From Bacillota bacterium (lineage in GTDB: Bacteria; Bacillota; Clostridia; Lachnospirales; Lachnospiraceae), in assembly GCA_023391695.1 (NCBI GenBank), contig JAEWAK010000027.1:248001-312000 (forward strand): a stretch of DNA of 64,000 nucleotides, in the 5' to 3' direction. Under the pieces are notes generated by a model. It searched no databases, had not been told where the DNA came from, and was given only the letters and a program-made list of their open reading frames with translations. Of this stretch, positions 24,167 to 33,097 are shown in pieces; the first letter of the stretch is position 1; each line of letters begins with the position of its first letter. Made by a program: the position numbers and the translations under genes.

Positions 24167-25339
24167 ATGACACCCACAAAGAATTTGGAAACAATTCCGG
24201 TTGCGCCGCTAAAAATTATGTCTTTGGATGGTTTCCGTCCATTAGCGGAAAAAATCAACTCCTTAATTGTTAAAGCCAGACATGATCAGGCATTGGAATA
24301 TAAAAATCTCCCTGCTTTTTCAGGTTATGAAGCCGATACCTATCTGGTAAATGCCGAATGTCCCAGGTTTAACTCAGGCGAGGCGAAAGGAGTGATAAAG
24401 GAATCCATTCACGGTACCGATATTTATATATTAGCCGATGTAACAAATCATAGTATACATTATAGTTTAGATGGTATGAACAATATGATGTCCCCGGACG
24501 ATCACTTTCAGGATCTGAAACGTTTGATTGATGCCTGTAACGTGAAAGCACACCGTATTAATGTTATCATACCATTTTTATATGAAGGGAGGCAGAATAA
24601 GCGGACCAATCTGGAATCCCTTGACTGTGCCACTGCCCTGCAGGAACTGGTTAAAATGGGTGTAAAAAATATTATTACCTTTGATGCCCTTGATCCCCGT
24701 GTACAGAATGCCATTCCCATCGACGGTTTCGATAATTTTTACACCTCCTATCAGTTTATACAGGCTTTTCTGGCTACGGAAAAAGGGTTAAAGCTGGATA
24801 ATGAGCATTTGATGATTATCAGTCCCGATGAAGGCGCCATGGCCAAAGCAGTATTTTATACCAATATTCTGGGTGTGGATTTAGGAATGTTTTATAAAAG
24901 GCATGACTATTCCGATATTTTTGATGATGACACTCCGATGTCCGCATATGAGTTTTTAGGCACAGATGTGGAAGGAAAAGCGGTTTTAATTGTGGCCGAT
25001 ATGATCTTTACCGGCAAAAGTATTCTGGAAATCGCTGTGGAACTAAAGAAAAGAAAAGCTTCCAAAGTATATATCGCAGCTACTTTCGGTTTATTTGCAA
25101 AAGGATATGAAGTATTTGACCAATATTATGAGGACGGTATCATCGACCGGATATTTACCACGAACCTTATCAACTGCCCCGCCGAATTACTGAGTAAGAA
25201 ATATTATACCAATGTTGACTTAAGCCGTTATCTGGCTTTAATTATACATACTATTAATCATGACCAGTCCGTGGACGGAATATTAAATTCCACCACCCGA
25301 ATTCAGGATATTGTTGCCGAGTATAAAAAAAATAATTAA
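24167..25339 (+). CDS. prs: Ribose-phosphate pyrophosphokinase, long variant
   Basis: 390 residues, longer than the usual 310-320. Two phosphoribosyltransferase-like domains are visible: the N-terminal one has VNAECPRFNSGEAKG and INVIIPFLYEGRQNKRTNLE in place of the usual PYxRQDRK loop, then NIITFDALDP (compare TxDLH). The C-terminal one has ISPDEGAMAKA (compare SPDxGG) and the PRPP loop VADMIFTGKS, where standard enzymes read DDMIDTGGT. It would make PRPP from ribose 5-phosphate and ATP for nucleotides, His and Trp. The altered loops may signal different regulation or a paralogous role. GGAGG precedes the ATG; own promoter and terminator. Confidence 0.82.
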   Translation: MTPTKNLETIPVAPLKIMSLDGFRPLAEKINSLIVKARHDQALEYKNLPAFSGYEADTYLVNAECPRFNSGEAKGVIKESIHGTDIYILADVTNHSIHYSLDGMNNMMSPDDHFQDLKRLIDACNVKAHRINVIIPFLYEGRQNKRTNLESLDCATALQELVKMGVKNIITFDALDPRVQNAIPIDGFDNFYTSYQFIQAFLATEKGLKLDNEHLMIISPDEGAMAKAVFYTNILGVDLGMFYKRHDYSDIFDDDTPMSAYEFLGTDVEGKAVLIVADMIFTGKSILEIAVELKKRKASKVYIAATFGLFAKGYEVFDQYYEDGIIDRIFTTNLINCPAELLSKKYYTNVDLSRYLALIIHTINHDQSVDGILNSTTRIQDIVAEYKKNN

Positions 25340-25455
25340 GATTCCAAAGGCAGAATAAAGACTGTGAAGTAAAGTTTTAAAAATAAGAACGTTCTTTAGA
25401 AAATAAAATATAGAAAATCAAGAATAGCAAATTTAAACTTGCAATATAAAAAATA

Positions 25456-25522
25456 CTCCCCGGTAATATGTACTTCAATCATTCGGATAATATCCGAATG
25501 GTAAGTGCATGTTACCGGGAAG
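25456..25522. terminator. Large hairpin between convergent prs and pgeF
   Basis: Outer arms of 20 bases (25456-25475 and 25503-25522, about three mismatches, including CCCGGTAA / TTACCGGG) enclose an inner perfect stem CATTCGGATA / TATCCGAATG. A-rich and T-rich flanks suit a bidirectional terminator. Confidence 0.7.
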
Positions 25523-25612
25523 TTTATTTTACCAATCATCCCATAAGCCAACAACCAGGTCAGTTGAATTACCGGAAGCCCCTGGATATAATGCGCAAGG
25601 CTGCAGGGTGAA

Positions 25613-26452
25613 CTACGGTTCCAGCATTAAAAATGCCGCAAGTGTGCCCCGTTTTCCCTTAGAAGCCCTGTGGGAAAATAATAAATCGCTGTTACAGGAC
25701 GTACATACCTGGGATATATGGATGTTTTCCGGCTTTACCCCCGCATCTAAGAATATATGACGGTTTGCTTCCCAAAGGTTTAATTGGTATTTACCATTTC
25801 CTTTGTCAAAAAGAATATCTTTTAATTGGATTTTGTTAAATTCATTTTGAAAGGCCTCTGCCACATCCCGGCTGACTTCGTAGCAATCCATGCAGATGGA
25901 CGGTCCTACCAAAGTAATGACATCCTCTGCTTTTGTACCGAAATGCTTTTCCATGGCTTCCAGTGTTGCCCTGCCCATTCTTTTTACCGTACCCCGCCAC
26001 CCTGAGTGACTTAAGCCTATGGCATGTTTTTTCGTGTCTACAAAATACAGGGGCACACAGTCCGCATAATATGTGGCCAGTGTAATGCCCGGTTCCTTCG
26101 TTATTAAGCCGTCAATTCCTTTGTAGTCCCTTTTTTTTATTATTCCTTTTCCTTTATCCGCGGCAGTGGCCAGACGGATTTCCGTAGTATGTACCTGATC
26201 CGTAGTAACGGTATCTTCCGGTTTAAATCCGATGCTCCGGCTTATTCTTTTATAATTCTCTGCCACATGCTCGGGATTATCTCCATTGCCAAAGGCCAGG
26301 TTCATAGTTTCATAGATGCCGGAACTGACCCCTCCGAGCCTGGTGGAAAAACCGTGTTTAATATAATTAATTTCTGATAAACATGGAAAGGTAAAAAAAG
26401 GAACTTTCCCGTCCTGATTCAGAACTGCATTCTTATTATTTTGAAATTTCAT
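25613..26452 (-). CDS. pgeF: Peptidoglycan editing factor / multicopper-like YfiH (PgeF) family protein
   Basis: 279 residues of the YfiH/LACC1 family. Family motifs are HGFSTRLGGVSSGIYETMNL, TLATYYADCVPLYF, GLSHSGWRGTVKRMG with the zinc-binding histidine, and CTSCNSDLLFSHRASKGKRG. Members act on purine nucleosides and in some bacteria remove mis-incorporated peptidoglycan amino acids. It stands at the end of the conserved yraN region, 85 bases downstream of yraN on the same strand. Confidence 0.9.
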   Translation of the reverse strand: MKFQNNKNAVLNQDGKVPFFTFPCLSEINYIKHGFSTRLGGVSSGIYETMNLAFGNGDNPEHVAENYKRISRSIGFKPEDTVTTDQVHTTEIRLATAADKGKGIIKKRDYKGIDGLITKEPGITLATYYADCVPLYFVDTKKHAIGLSHSGWRGTVKRMGRATLEAMEKHFGTKAEDVITLVGPSICMDCYEVSRDVAEAFQNEFNKIQLKDILFDKGNGKYQLNLWEANRHIFLDAGVKPENIHISQVCTSCNSDLLFSHRASKGKRGTLAAFLMLEP

Positions 26453-26537
26453 ATTTACCTTTCATTCCGCCGCCCGCAGCGGCACAAAATTTGACGAAAG
26501 AATCACCGCTGCAAAAGCGAGAGAATTCCTTGATAGG

Positions 26538-26894
26538 TTAAAAAACAGCCTCAAAAGCATTTTGAATTAATGAGATTTCCTGATCTAAAATAACTACCAC
26601 GTCAAAACGGCAGGGTGTATCTGCCGGAATACGTTTTTTCAGCATATAATAGCCGGCTGTACGGGTTATTTTCCGCATTTTATGCAAGCCAACAGCCTCC
26701 TGAGGCAAGCCGTTGGCGGTATTCCTTCTGTATTTTACTTCTATGAACGTAAGGTAGCCGTTTTCCTTTGCAATCATATCGATTTCTCCGGTCCGGCACT
26801 GAAAATTCTGTTCCAGGATGACATAGCCCCGCTCTTTCAGAAATTCCAGGGCGACCTGCTCATACCGGGAGCCGACAGACCGTTTATTATACAT
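26538..26894 (-). CDS. yraN: YraN-family (UPF0102) endonuclease-fold protein
   Basis: 118 residues. The restriction-endonuclease-like core has VGSRYEQVALEFLKERGY, TGEIDMIAKENGYLTFIEVKYR (the D-x-E-V-K type metal site), and FDVVVI. The protein is small, cytosolic and of unsettled function, near rnhB in most Firmicutes, as here. The ATG at 26894 is favoured by GGAGAG close upstream; the open frame continues 39 codons further without a ribosome binding site. Confidence 0.88.
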   Translation of the reverse strand: MYNKRSVGSRYEQVALEFLKERGYVILEQNFQCRTGEIDMIAKENGYLTFIEVKYRRNTANGLPQEAVGLHKMRKITRTAGYYMLKKRIPADTPCRFDVVVILDQEISLIQNAFEAVF

Positions 26895-27046
26895 AATTCT
26901 CTCCATTCCTTCGCATATCTTTTCGCAGTTAATGAGGCACGGCCACTTTGTGACACAAATGCTGCATAAAACTCCAGAGAAACAGGATAGCAAAGCCCCT
27001 CTGGCTTTCATATCATATTTTCAAAGAAACTGCCCGGCGGTTTCTT

Positions 27047-27370
27047 TTATTCCACTTTCGGGAGTACTTTGGATTTAATACGATCCATATTATCGACAAA
27101 AATCAGAACTTCAGATACAACATCATATAATTCTGGCGGTATATAATCCCCGATATCCAATTTTGACAAAGTTGCCGCCAATTGCTCGTCTTTATGTACC
27201 GGTATATGATTCTGACCGGCTTTTTCAAGTATTTTATCTGCTAAATACCCTTTTCCGGCAGCTATTATCTTAGGTGCCGCCTCATCGGGATTATAGGCAA
27301 GGGCAACCGCAGTCTTATTCGGCGGATTTGTTTTATACTTATTATTTAATTGATTGAATCCTTCAGCCAT
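27047..27370 (-). CDS. ylqH: FlhB-like C-terminal domain protein (YlqH type)
   Basis: 107 residues corresponding to only the cytoplasmic C-terminal domain of FlhB/EscU export-gate proteins: KTAVALAYNPDEAAPKIIAAGKG, HIPVHKDEQLAATLSKLDIGDYIPPELYDVVSEVLIFV. The autocleavage motif NPTH of FlhB is replaced by NPDE. Such orphan proteins are common next to rnhB in Bacillus and clostridia and have no known role. AAAGGAGC precedes the start. A 20-bp minisatellite separates it from rnhB. Confidence 0.88.
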   Translation of the reverse strand: MAEGFNQLNNKYKTNPPNKTAVALAYNPDEAAPKIIAAGKGYLADKILEKAGQNHIPVHKDEQLAATLSKLDIGDYIPPELYDVVSEVLIFVDNMDRIKSKVLPKVE

Positions 27371-27423
27371 GACCCCTGCTCCTTTTCATTTTATATGTAA
27401 ATATACCGCTTTAAATATATCCA

Positions 27424-27523
27424 TTCCTGCAGATATGTTTTTATTCCTGCAAATATGTTTTCTTTCCTGCAGATATCTTTTCTTTCCTGCAAATATGTTT
27501 TCTTTCCCGATAATAAGTTTTCT
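27424..27523. repeat. 20-bp minisatellite between rnhB and ylqH
   Basis: Four good copies of TTCCTGCARATATGTTTTCT begin at 27424, 27444, 27464 and 27484, and a degenerate fifth begins at 27504. They are strictly head to tail without spacers. Confidence 0.9.
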
Positions 27524-27531
27524 TTCTGAAA

Positions 27532-28290
27532 TCAAAAAAAGTTTTTAATAAAACTTAACCGGTGGATCGGTGAAGGTCCTACCCTTTTTAATACTTCAAT
27601 ATGTTCCTGGGAGCCATAACCTTTATTTGCCGCAAAACCATATTGGGGAAATATGCTGTCATATGCAACCATAAGCCTGTCTCTGGTCACTTTGGCAACA
27701 ATACTGGCGGCAGCGATGGATATGCTTTTCGCATCCCCTTTTATAATGGGAACCTGCTTAAGGGGAACTTTCGGTATGGTAACCGCATCATTTAACAATA
27801 TATCGGGAACCACGGCCAAATTACCAATGGCCTGTCTCATCGCTTCATAGGTTGCCTGCAGTATGTTAATTTCATCAATTTTGGCAGGAGGTATGCTGCC
27901 CACTCCGACTGCAACGGCCTGCTCCATAATCTGATCGTAAAGTTCTTCCCTTTTTTTCTCCGAAAGCTGTTTGGAATCGTTAATATAAAGGATATTGCAA
28001 TCTTTTGGAAGTATTACCGCACAGGCAACCACCGGACCTGCCAGAGGTCCTCTGCCAACCTCGTCTATACCGCAGATATAGCTGCAGTCCTTATACTTAT
28101 ATTCATACGCCTTCATTTTCTCGGTTCTTGTTAATTCCAGTTTCAGTCTTTCTTTTATCTTATCATATTTTTCAATTAATTTTATAACGCCTGTCCGGCT
28201 ATCCTTCCGGTACTTATTTAAAATATCGTCAAGGTTAACCGGATCCGTTAGCTCCAGTTCATTTTTTATATCCGTTATTTTAATGTCCAA
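27532..28290 (-). CDS. rnhB: Ribonuclease HII
   Basis: 252 residues. After an N-terminal extension of about 70 residues the catalytic domain shows CGIDEVGRGPLAGPVVACAVIL (D and E of the active site), ILYINDSKQLSEKKREEL, SIAAASIVAKVTRDRLM and GYGSQEHIEVLKRVGPSPIHR. It removes RNA from RNA-DNA hybrids during replication and repair. It lies 18 bases after lepB and is part of the rplS-lepB-rbgA-lepB-rnhB string. Confidence 0.95.
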   Translation of the reverse strand: MDIKITDIKNELELTDPVNLDDILNKYRKDSRTGVIKLIEKYDKIKERLKLELTRTEKMKAYEYKYKDCSYICGIDEVGRGPLAGPVVACAVILPKDCNILYINDSKQLSEKKREELYDQIMEQAVAVGVGSIPPAKIDEINILQATYEAMRQAIGNLAVVPDILLNDAVTIPKVPLKQVPIIKGDAKSISIAAASIVAKVTRDRLMVAYDSIFPQYGFAANKGYGSQEHIEVLKRVGPSPIHRLSFIKNFF

Positions 28291-28308
28291 AATGCTTCTC
28301 CCTTATCT

Positions 28309-28899
28309 TTAGTGATTAATAAAACCAAACCGGCTAAGCGGCCATATACGGATCCAGGCTTTGCCTATAATGGAAGATTTCGTGATATTGCCTACTTTCG
28401 GATCCCTGCTGTCCGAACTGTGATTCCGGTTATCACCTAAAACAAAATATTCATCGTCACCCAGCTGGATTGGCTGCGCCGCAAGGCCTTCGCCGTCAAT
28501 GGAAATAACTTCTTTTCCATAATCTTCGTTTAACAGTTCATCGTTAATATAAATCTTCCCATTGATAATCTGTATCGTTTCCCCGGGCAGTCCGATAATC
28601 CGCTTTATATAAAAAACGGTCTTTGTCTCATCAACGGGAAAAACAATGATGTCAAAGCGGTGGGGTTTCATAAAATGGTAGGATAATTTATCCACAATCA
28701 GGTTATCCTGATTGGAAAGAGTATTTTCCATGGACTGGCCATACACCTGGGTCCTCTGGCCTATAAAATGAAGGATTAAAAATGTTGACAGAAAAACAAT
28801 CAATAAATAGAACAACAGATGAAGACCTTCCTTAAATACTTTCTTTGTTTTACCGTAATTCCGGCTTTCGTTCCTTTCAAGATTATGTTCATCCAACAC
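28309..28899 (-). CDS. lepB: Type I signal peptidase (first of two)
   Basis: 196 residues with one N-terminal membrane anchor (LHLLFYLLIVFLSTFLILHF). The serine/lysine dyad is present: GQSMENTL contains the nucleophile and VFYIKRIIGLPGE the general-base lysine; GDNRNHSSDSRD is box E. It removes signal peptides from exported proteins at the outer face of the membrane. A second, related lepB lies on the other side of rbgA, so the pair arose by duplication. Confidence 0.93.
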   Translation of the reverse strand: MLDEHNLERNESRNYGKTKKVFKEGLHLLFYLLIVFLSTFLILHFIGQRTQVYGQSMENTLSNQDNLIVDKLSYHFMKPHRFDIIVFPVDETKTVFYIKRIIGLPGETIQIINGKIYINDELLNEDYGKEVISIDGEGLAAQPIQLGDDEYFVLGDNRNHSSDSRDPKVGNITKSSIIGKAWIRIWPLSRFGFINH

Positions 28900-28931
28900 G
28901 CCATCACCGCTTTCTTTTTTACAAGGCTCCT

Positions 28932-29789
28932 TTACTCGGTATCAGAAGCAGGGGGAAACTCCAACGTAATATTACCTAATCTTCCGTTTCGAAAATCGTC
29001 CATAACAAAACCGGCCGCTTTATTTAAGTCTAAATCACCGCCCTTAATTCTGCAAGCTCTTTTTTCGGCAATCAACTGTAAAGTTTCCACAGCATCGTCA
29101 CTTTCTTCCATACCGTAACGGCCTGTCAGACAGCCCTTGTAATTTATAATCAGAAAACGTATTAGCTCCAAGGATAATTCATGGACATTCAGGATCTCTT
29201 CCCGTATGGAGCCGATGAAAGCCAGTTTAAGTCCTACGGACTGGTCTTCAAATTTCGGCCATAAAATACCCGGAGTATCTAATAACTCAATACTTTTATT
29301 TATTTTAATCCATTGTTTTCCTTTTGTTACACCCGGTTTATTGCCTGTTTTGGTTGAGGCTTTCCCTGCAATGCTGTTAATGAAGGTAGATTTACCTACA
29401 TTGGGAATACCAACTACCATTGCGCGCAGTGGTCTGTTTAAAATACCTTTTTTCCGGTCCCTTTCTATTTTCTCCCTGCAGGCCTGCTGGACTACATCAT
29501 TAACCTTTCTTACACCGCTGCCGTTTTTGGAATTTACTAAGGTTACATAAAAGCCTTTTTTTTCAAAATAGTTTTTCCAGCTTTCAGTAAATTTCTCATC
29601 GGCCAGATCATATTTATTTAATAAAATAACCCGGGATTTATTTTTTGCCATATCATCGATATCCGGATTTTTACTGCTTAGGGGAATCCTGGCATCAACC
29701 AGTTCAATGACAACATCTATTAATTTCATATCCTCCTGCATCATACGTCTTGCCTTTGTCATATGACCGGGGTACCACTGAAAATGCAT
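28932..29789 (-). CDS. rbgA: Ribosome biogenesis GTPase A (YlqF)
   Basis: 285 residues, circularly permuted GTPase: G4 LLNKYDLAD precedes G1 GIPNVGKSTF, G3 is DTPGILWPKFED, with the N-terminal HFQWYPGHMTKARR typical of YlqF. It acts late in 50S subunit assembly. It sits between two signal peptidase genes near rplS and rnhB, the standard Firmicutes order. Confidence 0.95.
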   Translation of the reverse strand: MHFQWYPGHMTKARRMMQEDMKLIDVVIELVDARIPLSSKNPDIDDMAKNKSRVILLNKYDLADEKFTESWKNYFEKKGFYVTLVNSKNGSGVRKVNDVVQQACREKIERDRKKGILNRPLRAMVVGIPNVGKSTFINSIAGKASTKTGNKPGVTKGKQWIKINKSIELLDTPGILWPKFEDQSVGLKLAFIGSIREEILNVHELSLELIRFLIINYKGCLTGRYGMEESDDAVETLQLIAEKRACRIKGGDLDLNKAAGFVMDDFRNGRLGNITLEFPPASDTE

Positions 29790-29821
29790 TCACATGCCTC
29801 CTTTTACTTACATTATCCGGT

Positions 29822-30457
29822 TTATTCGCTTTGGTCACTCTCTTTGGTTTCCAGGGAATTATAACCGGTACTGTCATTTTTACGAGTGTTTAAATTGCTG
29901 ATAAAATCAAAGTCATTGGTGCGCATCCAGGCTTTTCCCACAATATCACCAAACAATATATTTCCAATATTGGCGAACCGGCTGTCTTCACTATTGTTCC
30001 GGTTATCACCTAATACAAAGTATTCATTATCCTCTAATTTCATTTCCTCTGCCGCAAGGCCGCTGTTCTTTATCGGCTCCGTGACAATAGGTTCCGTAAT
30101 GGTCTTACCGTTAATATAAATAGTGCCATTTACGATCTGAACGGTTTCACCCGGCAGGCCGATTATCCTCTTTACGTTAAAATAACTGTGTTCCTTATTG
30201 GATTGCTTAAATACAATGACATCAAATCGCTTCGGTTTGGAAAGCTTATAATAAAATTTATTAATAATTATTTTATCCTGATCTTTTAAGGTTGTTTCCA
30301 TGGATTCACCAAACATGGTGGTTTTCTCCAAAGCATAGTTTACGATCAGGTAAGCCAATGTTATTACAAAAGCAATCTCTATGACCCATATGATAATATT
30401 AAATACTATTTTTTTAACCAGAGGCTTCTTACTTCCCTTATCAAAATCAAATTCCAT
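29822..30457 (-). CDS. lepB: Type I signal peptidase (second of two)
   Basis: 211 residues with a single N-terminal anchor (IIIWVIEIAFVITLAYLIV). Box B is FGESMETTL with the serine nucleophile, box D is FNVKRIIGLPGE with the lysine, box E is GDNRNNSEDSR. A short acidic C-terminal tail distinguishes it from its paralogue downstream. Two signal peptidases may share substrates or serve different growth phases. Confidence 0.93.
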   Translation of the reverse strand: MEFDFDKGSKKPLVKKIVFNIIIWVIEIAFVITLAYLIVNYALEKTTMFGESMETTLKDQDKIIINKFYYKLSKPKRFDVIVFKQSNKEHSYFNVKRIIGLPGETVQIVNGTIYINGKTITEPIVTEPIKNSGLAAEEMKLEDNEYFVLGDNRNNSEDSRFANIGNILFGDIVGKAWMRTNDFDFISNLNTRKNDSTGYNSLETKESDQSE

Positions 30458-30510
30458 ATCTGCTCCTATTAAACCGGTATCTAAAAACGGTAAGCTTTAC
30501 CTGTTAAAAA

Positions 30511-30537
30511 AAGGACAATACCTAAGTAGTTGTCCCT
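30511..30537 (-). terminator. Terminator after rplS
   Basis: AAGGACAA / TTGTCC with an 11-base loop is followed on the minus strand by TTTTTTT. It separates rplS from the lepB-rbgA genes, so those need their own promoter or read-through. Confidence 0.8.
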
Positions 30538-30566
30538 TCCCGTTTTCGTTTTCATTGTGTTACGAA

Positions 30567-30914
30567 TTATTTAACGAGCTCTTTTACTTTCGCTTTCTTA
30601 CCTACTCTATTACGTAAATAAGTTAACTTAGCTCTTCTGACTTTACCACGTCTGATCACTTCGATTTTTTCAACGCTTGGAGAGTGTAATGGCCAAGTCT
30701 TTTCAACACCGATTCCGTTTGATGATTTTCTTACTGTAAATGTTTCTCTGGCTCCGCCGTTTTGTCTTTTTAAAACAACGCCTTCGAAAATCTGGGTTCT
30801 TTCGCGGCTACCTTCTTTTACCTTAGCGTAAACCTTTACCGTATCACCTACATGGAAAGTGGTTACATTTTCTTTGAGCTGAGCAGCTTCAATGTTTTTA
30901 ATAATATCGTTCAT
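30567..30914 (-). CDS. rplS: 50S ribosomal protein L19
   Basis: 115 residues, the normal length. FHVGDTVKVYAKVKEGSRERTQIFEGVVLKRQ and TFTVRKSSNGIGVEKTWPLHSP are canonical L19. It contacts 16S rRNA at the subunit interface. GGAGGT precedes the start. It follows trmD and rimM as in most bacteria, though 236 bases separate it from trmD. Confidence 0.97.
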   Translation of the reverse strand: MNDIIKNIEAAQLKENVTTFHVGDTVKVYAKVKEGSRERTQIFEGVVLKRQNGGARETFTVRKSSNGIGVEKTWPLHSPSVEKIEVIRRGKVRRAKLTYLRNRVGKKAKVKELVK

Positions 30915-30959
30915 TTTGTGACCTCCTTAATATTTAGACGTTCTTAATACCTTGCTTAA

Positions 30960-31035
30960 CGGATATGTAACCAACATGTCCTTATAATCAGAAAAGCGTT
31001 GTATCAGAGGACCATCCTATCTCACAACATCTTAT
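30960..31035 (-). promoter_or_regulatory. Possible L19 leader
   Basis: The trmD-rplS gap contains, on the minus strand, GTTGTGAGATAGGATGG paired with TCCTCTGATACAAC, a hairpin about 60 bases before the rplS ribosome binding site. Many Firmicutes have a structured L19 autoregulatory leader here. The match is only by position and hairpin; it was not tested against a model. Confidence 0.35.
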
Positions 31036-31150
31036 TTTAACATACTCATCCATAAATTGCAAGTATTTTCGTAAAATCCCATAAATAAAACACTAAAATA
31101 ATAATCTAAATAATAACTGACTTTGTAAAAGACTATTAAATACGGTTACA

Positions 31151-31936
31151 CTATTCTTTTCTTTGTTTATTCAGATAATCCTCCAGGAACTTCTGTTCTT
31201 TTTTGGAAAGCCCGGCATTTTGCAATAGATCAGGCCGTGTCCTGGCTGTTCTTAGGATGGACTGTTCTTTTCTCCATTCCTCTATTTTGGCGTGATGACC
31301 GGATAATAATACTTCCGGTACGGTCTTGTCCATAAATACTTCCGGCCTCGTATATTGGGGATATTCCAGCAGGTTGTCCTGAAAAGATTCAAATTCAGCC
31401 GATACATCATTGTTTAAAACTCCCGGAACCAGCCTGGCTATGGCATCAATCATTACCATGGCAGGCAGTTCACCGCCGGTTAGTACGTAATCACCAATGG
31501 ATACAGAATCCGTCACTACCATATCCAATACACGTTCATCTATTCCTTCGTAATGACCGCATAGAAAAATCAAATCCTCTTCTCTTGCCAGTTCCTCAGC
31601 CATACCCTGATTGAATACATTTCCCTGTGGCGTCAGGTAAATAACTCTTGCTTTTTTATCTACATTTTCAACTGCATTTTTATTCTCATTTTTTTTTGAA
31701 CGAATCTGCTCTTCTATAAATTGTTGGGCACGGTATACAGGTCCCGGTGCCATCACCATACCTGCTCCGCCCCCATAGGGATAATCATCCACTCTTTTAT
31801 GTTTATTTTCTGAAAAATCACGTATATCAACCGTATTAAGAGTAATTAAACCTTTATCCAGGGCGCGCCCGGTAATACTGGTATTTAAACCCTGTTCTAT
31901 CATGTCAGGAAATAATGTCAAAACATAAAAATTCAT
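31151..31936 (-). CDS. trmD: tRNA (guanine37-N1)-methyltransferase
   Basis: 261 residues. MNFYVLTLFPDMIEQGL, the trefoil-knot SAM site (LCGHYEGIDERV, SIGDYVLTGGELPAMVMIDA) and HHAKIEEWRKEQS mark TrmD. It makes m1G37 in tRNAs, preventing frameshifting. GGAG lies 8 bases ahead of the ATG. Upstream neighbour is rimM. Confidence 0.97.
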   Translation of the reverse strand: MNFYVLTLFPDMIEQGLNTSITGRALDKGLITLNTVDIRDFSENKHKRVDDYPYGGGAGMVMAPGPVYRAQQFIEEQIRSKKNENKNAVENVDKKARVIYLTPQGNVFNQGMAEELAREEDLIFLCGHYEGIDERVLDMVVTDSVSIGDYVLTGGELPAMVMIDAIARLVPGVLNNDVSAEFESFQDNLLEYPQYTRPEVFMDKTVPEVLLSGHHAKIEEWRKEQSILRTARTRPDLLQNAGLSKKEQKFLEDYLNKQRKE

Positions 31937-32017
31937 GAAAAACTCCTTTTATCTCCCGGTATTCACCCTAAAAACCGGGAATTATCCATTAACGGCATCC
32001 GTTACAATTATACTGTA

Positions 32018-32524
32018 TCAGATTAATCCGGGCAATACATGAACCTTAATAACTTTACCGGCAACATCAACGTCTAATATACATTCCTTAATGGAAGGCA
32101 GCAGAATTTCTTTGCCCTCTTTCGTGGTAACGATATAAACATCGTTTGCCCCCGTTGCCATTACTTCCGTTAATTTTCCCAATTCGGAGCCTTCCTCGGT
32201 AATGACCTTAGATCCTATGATATCATATATAAAATACTCATCATTTTCAAGCTTTACTGCATTCTCCCTTGTTACAAGAAGATCTTTTCCTTTATATTTT
32301 TCAATATCATTTATATTATCAATTCCCTTGAATTTAAGAATAGCCTGCTGTTTAAAAAACTTGACGCCTTCTACTTCAAGTTCGATCTGTTCTTTTCCGG
32401 TATCCAGAAATACCTGTTTTAAATATTTAAACCGATTGATATCGTCCGTTGTGGGATATACCTTTACCTCCCCCCGGATACCATGGGTTGCGGAAATTAC
32501 TCCAACGCGTAAATACTCGTTCAT
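32018..32524 (-). CDS. rimM: 16S rRNA processing protein RimM
   Basis: 168 residues. LRVGVISATHGIRGEVKVYP opens the RimM barrel; the PRC-barrel half has YFIYDIIGSKVITEEGSELGKL and ends LPSIKECILDVDVAGKVIKVHVLPGLI. It aids 30S head maturation with S19. It lies in the order khpA-rimM-trmD, but a terminator-like hairpin precedes it. Confidence 0.96.
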   Translation of the reverse strand: MNEYLRVGVISATHGIRGEVKVYPTTDDINRFKYLKQVFLDTGKEQIELEVEGVKFFKQQAILKFKGIDNINDIEKYKGKDLLVTRENAVKLENDEYFIYDIIGSKVITEEGSELGKLTEVMATGANDVYIVTTKEGKEILLPSIKECILDVDVAGKVIKVHVLPGLI

Positions 32525-32597
32525 TGCAGCTCCAATCTGTTCTTATGGAAATAATTTAGCTTAAATAACTTATCGGAAATTGGTCATGAGCATGCAA

Positions 32598-32729
32598 CAA
32601 AGCGGAATGCGAAGATCCGCTTTGACTTTCCGATAAGAGGCGGTATGCATCAAGAAAAACAAGAACCCAGTCTTTAAGGTTAATTCCTTTCGGCACGGGT
32701 TCTTGTAAGATATGGGGCTGTTTAGCCCC
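32598..32729 (-). terminator. Cluster of three hairpins between khpA and rimM
   Basis: CAAGAACCC / GGGTTCTTG (32660-32705) is followed by TTTTTCTT on the minus strand and is the likely terminator or attenuator. It is flanked by GGGGCT / AGCCCC (32714-32729) and CAAAGCGGA / TCCGCTTTG (32598-32624). Confidence 0.6.
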
Positions 32730-32781
32730 ATTTAAACAAAGCTTCTGCTTTAGGCATTCGACTTTTGTTTTTATTGGGAAC

Positions 32782-33012
32782 TTATTGTAGTATCTCAACT
32801 ACTACTTTTTTGTCATCCTTTGTAGCTGCTGCTTTAACAACTGTACGAATGGACTTTGCAATACGGCCTTGTTTTCCAATGACCTTACCCATATCTTCAG
32901 GGGCCACTTTCAATTCAACAATAATAGACTTATCGGTTTCCTTCTCAGTTACAACAACTTCTTCAGGGTGATCAACGAGTGATGTAGCAATTACTTTAAC
33001 TAATTCTTTCAT
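32782..33012 (-). CDS. khpA: KH-domain RNA-binding protein KhpA (YlqC)
   Basis: 76 residues. One KH domain with the GxxG loop in DMGKVIGKQGRIAKSIRTVVKAAA. It partners with the Jag/KhpB protein in Firmicutes and affects small RNAs and cell elongation. It lies between rpsP and rimM as usual. Confidence 0.94.
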   Translation of the reverse strand: MKELVKVIATSLVDHPEEVVVTEKETDKSIIVELKVAPEDMGKVIGKQGRIAKSIRTVVKAAATKDDKKVVVEILQ

Positions 33013-33097
33013 TACTCTTCACCTCCACTGGAATGTGAAATGCATAGTACAATAATGTACAATTCTTTGTAGCAACTAAACCGTAATTAAACCGGCA

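Noticed and set aside
26895..27011. N-terminal extension of YraN by 39 codons
   Set aside because: It has no ribosome binding site and a cysteine-rich composition unlike the family; the ATG at 26894 has GGAGAG.
32556..32798. 80-codon minus-strand frame between khpA and rimM
   Set aside because: It spans three hairpins, has no ribosome binding site and overlaps the khpA end.
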